Source of the DNA: Bolinopsis microptera
Taxonomy: Eukaryota > Ctenophora > Tentaculata > Lobata > Bolinopsidae
Length of the DNA stretch: 60,000 bases
Reading direction: 5' to 3'
NCBI RefSeq assembly: GCF_026151205.1
Contig: NC_087079.1
Coordinates: 17,914,945-17,974,944, forward strand
In this document: in pieces, positions 32,801 to 41,800 of the stretch
How the letters are laid out: each line of letters starts with the position of its first letter
How positions within the stretch are numbered: position 1 is the first letter of the stretch
Program-made: the position numbers and the translations under genes
Notes under the pieces: model-generated
The model's input: the letters and a program-made list of their open reading frames with translations, nothing else
Databases searched by the model: none
What the model was told of the DNA's origin: nothing

Positions 32801-35800
32801 AATAGAAATACTCCTATATACGCTCAACTTGACTATGTGCTTTGCAGGAGGAGGTCTACGGTTTTAATAAAGGACAGCAGATCATACGGAGGCTCTGAGT
32901 TACGATCTGATCACAAACCTGTTGTAACTCGATTAACGCTGAAAAATCATGTTCTCATTCACAAAACCAAAAAATCAGATAGCACTCAGTTTGACTGTTC
33001 AACTCTCTACAGGGATAAAGAACTCAGACAGAAATATCAAAGTGCGATTGCTGAAAGGTTATCGGGTAAAACTTATCCAGATGACCCAAATGAGAAAATG
33101 AATGAACTTTTTAGTGACATACGTGCGTGTGCTGAAGAAACTATACCACTGAAAGGGAAATCCTCTAAACAAAATTTCTCCAGTGATCTAACAGTAGCTT
33201 CATTAGTTGCTAAAAAGCGTGATCAGACTCTAAAGATCAAATCAGCCCCAAGTGGTAGTGATGTTAGTGGATATAGGAGAGAAGTTAGAAAGATTCAGAA
33301 TAGCATTTCTAAGAGACTTGTGCAAATAAATAACATGAAGGCTGACGCTCTAGCAGAAGAAATAAATAACACTGACGATGCTAGAAAGATGTTTGAAGCT
33401 TCAAGGTCTTTAGCTGGAATAAAAAAGTCGGGTAACATAGTGGTCAATGATATCAACAACAACCCTATTGGTACTGATTTAGGGAAAGCAAACACAGCGA
33501 AATCTTTCTTCGAAAAACAACTAACAGAAGGAGTTGAAGCTGGCCTGCAACCTTTTTCCTGGGATCCAAAACCACTTGATAACCCCATTACACCAGTTGA
33601 AGTTAAACTTGCTGCAAGTAAACTCAAATCAAACCGTGCCAGTGGTCCAGATAATCCCCAGAATGAGTTGATAAAGTACGCCCATCCAATCACTTTTGAG
33701 AAGTATGCTGAGGCAAATAACGAGTCATTTAGTGGGAACAAATACATAAGTTCAATAGGACAAGGTATTGTGACTCCTCTACAGAAGCCCTGTAAACCTA
33801 AAGGTCCCCTCACAAGCCTTATTAGACCACTTACACTGTTAAACGGATCGAGGAAGATGCTCACTCAAATTGCCTTAAAGCGGGTTGAGAGTAGAATTGA
33901 CAACTACACCATGCCATGGCAGAGTGCTTACAAGAGAGGTAGGAGCTGCTCTGACATTGTGTGGGCTCAGAGAATGCTCATATCTGTTGTGATGAGGAAG
34001 AAATGGACATTTAGCAAAATGGGTATTGACATGAGTAGAGCTTTTGATACCGTGAAAAGGGGCACTATCATCAATGTTTTGAAGGATGCTGGTTGTTCGG
34101 AGGACGACATTCGCTCAGTTCAATACCTTCTATCGAATACTCTCCTTAGAGTTCGTGTTAACTCCTCACTATCGGAAGAGTTTGAAAGTTTAATCGGAGC
34201 CTTTCAAGGTGACAGTTTATCTGGAAAGCTATTCACACTTATTCTTGCAGCAGCCTTACACCACCTCAGAGCTGTATCTGACCAAACCCACCAGTATCAG
34301 AACTAGGTTTTCCAACTGAGTGGGAATATTCAGACGATTGTGACTTTGCTGACGAGGACATCGAGAAACTGAGAATTTTACTTCCTACAGTGAAGGAGAT
34401 TCTCAAAGACTGGAACCTCCAAGTAAATGAAAGTAAAACTGAATTCAGTACCTTTTACCTGGCGAAAATATCTGATAAAGACACAAACGGTCAGCCATTA
34501 GCTAATAACGAACCATGGCGAAGTAACAAGTCACAAGGTTCCTTACTCTGTACTGAGAAGGACATTCAAAGAAGGAGAATCCTAGTTGAGATTGCTTTTA
34601 AGAACTTTGGAAAAGTATGGTTGTCCGGTAAGAAAATTTCCCTTGAAAGAAAGCTGAGGTTATATGATGCTCAAGTTGTATCTGTATTGATTTACAACTC
34701 AAATAGTTGGAGTCCTAAGAAAGCAACCATGGACAAAATGGACACACTCCATCGTAGACACCTTAGGTCCATTTTAAACATCAAATGGCCTAAAGGTATG
34801 ATAAGCAACAAAGCATTATATGAAAGGTGCAAAGTTGAAAGGTTATCCAAGCGTATTGAACACCAGCGGTGGAAGATGTTTGGACACAGTCTCAGGAGTA
34901 TGGAGAACACCCCAGCCCAAACGGCTCTCTCTTTTGCTATTGAATCAGATAATTTATTCATTGGTAGATTGGGGAGACATAGAATGAAGTTGTTATCGGT
35001 TTTAAGAAGTGATTTAAGTAGTAGAAATTTGCAAATGAACAACTTGCATGAATTGAACGAAATTAGAGATATAGCTGCATGCAATAGATGTTGGGAAAAT
35101 CTTTTTCAAGGGTACACTTTACTGCATTAAGGTATTTTTAAGAATCATTTTTGTCGAATCAAATTTAGTCTACCATAAATTTAGTCAACATTTTGAATAA
35201 AATGTTTGTTAACCAAATTTATTAAGACTAAATTTTTCGGCGATTAATTTAAAAGCAGACCAAAATTTCAGTAGAGCCTAATATATGACATTACTATTAA
35301 TATAATGACATCACCGTTCATACTGCTGAACTATATTACACGTGTAATCCACTGCTTTTATGCTTTCACGTTCTCTTAGTCTTACCTCCTTTTCCCATAA
35401 GACAAATTGAAACAAATCGTCAACATACCTGATTATAAACTTTAAAGTATGACTTTATGTGCGAATTCGAAAAATAAAACTAGCTCAATAATGGAAAAAT
35501 CAAATAAATGGAATGGAAAATGGTCTTGAAAAGTCAAAAATGTGACAAAAAGTGGTGTAGACTGGAAATTTGCGAAATTTGTGACTAAAGTTATGGTAAC
35601 CAAAATTAAATGTTTGTAACCAAATTTATTGTGAACCAAATTCATTGTGAACCAAATTTATTGGCGTTAATTGTGAAACTAATGTGTGATATTAGTTCAA
35701 TAATCTATTAAGCGAGTTTGACGAATAAATTTGAATACTGATAGTGCATATTGACTCATTAAGTGACGTAATATATTATTACAGGAATGATCTTGTAAAA

Positions 35801-38800
35801 TCAAATATTCTAAACTTTGAGGAGGATTTAAGTCTTAAGATATGGACTCTTGTGGGAAGGTGAAAATATTCTTTCTGATACGATTAACGGATCAGATTTC
35901 AGCGTTGACAAATCAAAACCAGGAATCACTATCGGTGTCAAAAAAAATTTGGTTCACTTTCACGTCAGTATCTATTATATCTATAAAATATAATTGATCA
36001 ACTTACCCTTCTTTGACTATGTCGTACGACAAATTCCCCTCGTCCTCAGATTCACTGTCTCTGGCTTGTAAGTTCAACACCCCTATAGAAAGATCTGGGT
36101 CCAGCGCATCCAGTGTTACCTGGTAATATACATTATTTCATAACAAGTTATTTACTCTTGATTGATAAATATAATAGCTCTTATCAGTTATCAAACAATT
36201 GGTCGCAGTCATAGTACTAGTAGTACAGTTGTTTTCGTGCTTAACGATCAAAATTGAATTACATACCCAACACCTTCAGTGAAGTTCTATTTGATGGCAT
36301 ATCCTAAGCTAAATAATAATCTTTTAACATACGAATAATTATCGATATAACATCCAACGCGGGGTTAAGAATTTATTAAAAACTAAAGATTGATCCAAGA
36401 CCTGCATGTAAATGTCTTCATTTAGATACAATTCAAAGGGGAAGTTTTCTACTTTTTCCGCAAAAGTTTCATCCTTATAGAGGTCTAGGACAAACCGAAG
36501 TGAGCCAGCATTCACAACAGTAGTTCCTTTAACCTGATAAGATGCATACTCCGTCGCTCCTGCAGGAGGGTGGAATTGTTTATAATAACATAAACCCGCC
36601 ACGCAAAGGGTTTATATAACAGATCATCCCGCGCTAGCGGGATGATCTGATAAACACATACGAGTGCGCGCAGCGCACGAGTTTTGTGTTAATATGTAAT
36701 CCCGAAGCGCCAGCTGAGGGATTACATTTATTTAGCCCTGAGCGTGAAGTGTTTATGGATTATAATTATCTCCGGCGATTTCGACAAGGGATTTATACTT
36801 TAGAAGAGAGTGATACACGATTGGAAAGCAGTTCATCAATCTGAATGTCAAACCGATCTGTCATAGTGGAGCAATAGCTTGAACGTTAGCAGGAACAAGA
36901 GCTGGAAGGAGAGCAAGCAAAACAATACTATTTTTAGGGCACGGACAAGGGTAGCTGGCTAGTCGCCAACTTCTCACGCCACGCGTTGGAGAAATTCCAA
37001 GAATTAGCTGCTTTGGCAACGTTCCCAGGAATTTGCGTGTAAAAGAAGTGGACGGTTACGATGTTTCATATCACGTGGTGCGCTTTCGTGTCACGTGGTA
37101 TAGACTCGGCGTATGCTATTGGTGGCACGTGGTACGCACGTGACGCGCCCACGTGATCGCGCGTCTAACTGTTCTACTATTATCGAGTTCTAATCAGCAG
37201 TATCATTGATTATTGTAAGTCGGAGAATTGAATGATAAACATCAGTTACGACTAAAAAGCGGGCCGGGTTTATACAAATTTCCGGGGCGGGATGATATCA
37301 CCTTGAGATGTTTATCTAACAGCGGGCCGGGCTGAGTGATAATATGATCCCGCGTCGAAATCCCGGAGATATTTATAATTGAGGTACGTATCTTTACTCT
37401 CTATACGAGGTTTCTCGATATACGTGCTGGTCAGTTCGTGCAAGAAATGTGAACTGTCACATCGCATTAACTGGGGATATGAGTACATATCTACCTTAAT
37501 AAAGATAATAAAGAATATTCGGAACTGTGAAAATCTTAATAATCTGACCTGTTCTACTATAAGAACACTCAAATGTTATTTTGAATTCTCTAGTAATACC
37601 ATTAGTGGGATCAATTGTCTTTGTAATGCCAGTCATCTGAAAATTAAATGAATAATAAAACCACAAATTGCTAATGAATTATTTAGAGAAACATGCTTGA
37701 AGGATCAAACTATTTCTGTAACACCCGTCTTTTAACCCAATGAAATTATTACATCTTAAGTAATAATCTCAGAATTTGTGTCTGTCTGTGCGCATATAAT
37801 TTCCGAGCAGCTTAATCAAGAAAACGGTAAGAGTTACGGGAGTCAGGACTGGTTTTTTTCGATATATCTTGCGGCTAACCTAATTATGATCCATGTACCA
37901 ACGCTACATATGCAGTAATGGGAGGGAGAGACCGAGGAGGGAGAAAAAGTGAGCCATTTTATGTCACATTTGTGGTACAAAACCATCAATTAATCCACTT
38001 ACCACCGATCAATTTGAAAAACCCTATTTATTAGGCTTCGTCAGAGTTTTCTCGGCACTATACATGAATGTTTGTTTGGGGACCGGTTTTTGGTACACCG
38101 GCCAATGTTTACAAAATCACATGATACATAACAATATAATTTTATTTAATATAAGTGAAAATGAGGGTTGAAATGAAATGAAATAATGTGCTTGTATACC
38201 GCCCATATGGTTAGCAACTGACACAAGTGCCAGGTACTAACCATGTCAGAGCGGTTCTAAAGGGTGAGGTGAAAATATCCAGCAACAAACAACTAAATCA
38301 TCTCAAAAACAAATCAATTTAGGAAAAATTAAAACTTTAAATATATCATATAGTAATATTAAACACTTCAAAAGTAACACAATATACTTAAAGGAATCAT
38401 AGGAAGGATTATTAATATATTAATACACTTTGCACTAATAAATAAAGATACACCCTCCAACAAATCATAAGAACAAAGAAAAAACAGCACTAATCACATA
38501 CGGTCATATAAATAATGTTTAAGGGTACCTTTGAAACTGTCTACGTTGCGTAGTGATCGTATCTCCCAGGGAAGTGAGTTCCAAGCAGTTGGTGCGTAGT
38601 TGGTGAATCGACGTTGATCAATCTTACTATTTGTAGTTTTAGGAGTCTTTAGTCTGTAACAATCTCCTTCTACTTTTGATCTTGTACTATAGCTATTGTC
38701 AATGGGTTTTCAATCACTACAAGATTCTGTATGTAGGCCGGTGCAATCCCATGCACAGATTTATAAGTTAACAGGCAGACTTTAAAGAAAATCCTTTGGT

Positions 38801-41800
38801 CAAGAGGAAGGATATGTGCTCTCTTGTAGTAGGGAAGTAGGTCTTCTGATCGGTCTTTGATATTGTAGATGAACCGTATGGCACCATTGAGGGTTGATCT
38901 TAGCTTGTTTAGTCGTGTCTTTGGTAGGTTCATGTAAAGAGAATTACAGTAGTCGAGCTTTGATATTACAAGCTGTGTTACCATCATGAGTTTCACTCCT
39001 TCATCCAGATAGCGCCCAATCGTCCTTAGATTCATCATTGTCCAGCTGCATTTCTGTTTGACACTATTAATTTGTCTTTCCATGGTAAGAGACTTATCAA
39101 ACTTTACCCCAAGACTCTTCCAGCTGTCACCTTTACATTCAGTTGGAGTGATAGTTGAGTTTCCGAACTGAACCGTCACCTCCATTTTGCAGTCTTTAAG
39201 AACTTTTGATTTGCCTAGGACAAGTAGTTCTGTCTTCGACTCATTGAGTTTCATAAAGTTTCCAACCATCCAATGCTTGATGACATCTGCAAGTTCGCTT
39301 GGGAAGCTTGGATGAAAAGATATGTATAACTGAGAGTCATCCGCATATAGCTGGATGTCTAGTCCAAATTTGGCAGCAATGTTCTGAAGGTCTTTAATGT
39401 AGAGTATAAACAAGATGGGCCCTAGTAGGGATCCCTGAGGGACTCCAAAGAGGAGTTCAAGCAGAGACGAGATAGTATCGCCAATCTTTACACAGAAATA
39501 TCTGCTCTCAAGGTATGATCTCATCCATTGAAGGGCTTTCCCAGTTACACCATAATGCTTGAAAAGTTTCTCAAGGAGGATTTCGTGATCAATAGTGTCG
39601 AAAGCTGCACTGAGATCCAGGAGTACCACAGCCACGATGTTACCTGCTTGAATCTCCTTGTTTATGTCGTCAGTCATCCTGACAAGAAGGGTCTCACAGC
39701 TGTGCTGTGGGCGGTATCCAGACTGGACAGGGCAGTGAAGGTTGTTTGTGTCCAGATGGTCATTCAACTGGTTCAGTACAATTCTTTCCAGGAGCTTGGA
39801 TATAGCAGAAAGGTTCGATACTGGTCTATAGTTACTTAAACTGTCAACATCAGCGTTTTCTTTCTTAAGGGTTGGCTTAATAACGGCTTTCTTCATTTGA
39901 GAAGGAAATGATCCTGTCTTAGTAGACGTGTTTAGGATGTGCACGAGTACAGGTGTTAGCTCATCCACACAGCTCTTCAGTAGGAATGAAGGAATGGGAT
40001 CCAGACAGCAAAACTTGTTACTCATAATTTTAACCAACTTTCTGAGGTCTTCAGCACTGATAGGGGAAAACGTGTGAAGAGTTGAAACATAATCAGGTTC
40101 ACTTGAAAGAGCAAGTGTTTCCTCCGGGACATTTTTGGATGCATCCAATTCAATGTCTTTCCGTATTTTGTTAACTTTCTCAGCAAAGAAGTCTTTGAAA
40201 TCCTCTGACAGTTTTCCAGGGTCTTGATGTTTGGGGAGATCCTGTGTCTCGTTACCAAGAAGTCTGTTAAGCTTCTTGTAAAGGGCCTTTGTGTTAGTAT
40301 TCTCACTGAGCTGCGAGGGCCACATCGCTGCAGTGTTTCTATTTCTATTATGGATTGTATTTGTATTTATATTCATTTATTTATTTATTAAGATGACTAA
40401 CCATCTATCTCTATAGGAGTGGTGGGGCTGTTTTTACACTACAATTACTGCCTATCATTGCACCGTCTAACCAATAAAACACTTTGAGTCTCCTGATGAT
40501 GCTCGAAGCGACTCTTTGTTATAAGAACATCTCTTCACAAACTCTAAACTAACAAATCTATCTCTGAGATCTATGTAGTCTTTCCTGGTACCCTTTCCTT
40601 TGCGCCATGCACGTTCGGCTGCTCTCCTCTTTTGACGTAGCAAACTAAGGTCTAAGTCAAGCCACGGCATGGGTTTCTTCCGAAATTTCTTCTTTATTAC
40701 AGGACAGTGCTTATCCATGAGTTGAGTAAGGACAGAGTTATACAGTGAGGTCGCTTCTTCAGCAGTTATAATTGGATCAATAGTTGACAGGTTGGAATTC
40801 CTTAGATCATCCTTAGAAATTTCAATGTCTATGGATTTGAAATTTCTGTAGCTCAGAAATTTGCCATTATCATTCTTACTAAGTCGAGTGTCAACATCGA
40901 AGAGTACTAGAAAATGGTCTGAGAAGTTCTTGACTGAACAATGTTAAAATTGCTGATCTTTTTCTCAAGAGACTGGGTAGAGATCACTAGGTCCAGGGTA
41001 CCGCCCTGATCATGAGTTGGGACTATTGGAACATGTTGTCTGAGCTAGCAAGTCCAGAAACTTCTTTGGATAGTGTTCATCGGGTCTTTCAACATGAAAA
41101 TTGAAATCACCAGTCAAGAGAGGGTTTCCTGGCTTTGCACACAGTATTTTAAGGTATTCTTCAAACTCCTTTAGGAAGTCACATTCTGTGACCTTGCTTT
41201 CTTTGTGTAGGGGGGTAGGTAGATGTTTACTAGTCTCAGCAACTCTGATTCAGCACTCAGAAGTGATTCCATCACTTGAAATGACTTAAACTTGGTCACT
41301 TTGGTATCAGGCTTCAGTTCAATCGAACTTCTGTAAACCATTGCTATACCACCTCCACTGCGGTGTTTCCTAGGATCAGAAAGTATGCTACAGCCACTAT
41401 CTTTTATCTCAGTGAGTTTTGCTTTGTCGCCATCTCGAAGAAATGTTTCTTGCATAAAACAAATGTCACAGTCTGTTTCCCACAAATGTTCTAAAACACC
41501 AACAGTCTTGTTTAAAAGAGATCGGACATTGAAAGTTCCACATCTCAACTTCTTCCTAGTCTCATCTTTTGGTCCTTGACCCTCTGGCGATAGGCGTTTT
41601 TTATCTGCTCCGTACATCCTGCAGTTCTAGACATGACTCGTTCTTTTTCTCTTATAAAGAATGGACAAAGATTATCAGCAGCTTTATGCGTCTTTGCAGC
41701 ATTTTTCTCTGTAGCACTTTTACTATTAAAGCAGTTAGAACACTTTATCCGATCAGTCCTATTATTTATCCTGTTTTCACAGTCTTTAGAAATATGTGCT

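Larger units (their letters stand above)
30910..35158 (+). mobile_element. RTE-like LINE in the ZP-gene intron, split by a nested LINE
   Basis: Endonuclease (30971-31505), reverse transcriptase (32591-34306) and C-terminal region (34279-35130) lie in order on the plus strand, antisense to the host gene. A second LINE is inserted at 31506-32590. The 3' end matches the copy at 9568-10000 up to TTTTTGTCG and then stops short of the (TAA)n tail. The 5' end is estimated. Confidence 0.85.

Noticed and set aside
36560-36602. Upstream extension of ZP exon 7 (LCYYKQFHPPAG)
   Set aside because: The frame lies in hairpin repeat sequence. The acceptor CCACCCTCCTGCAG at 36560 and the phase from exon 6 place the exon start at 36559.
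37312-37651. Overlapping open frames on both strands around ZP exon 6
   Set aside because: Only 37549-37636 on the minus strand fits splice sites, phase and ZP similarity; the longer frames are chance.
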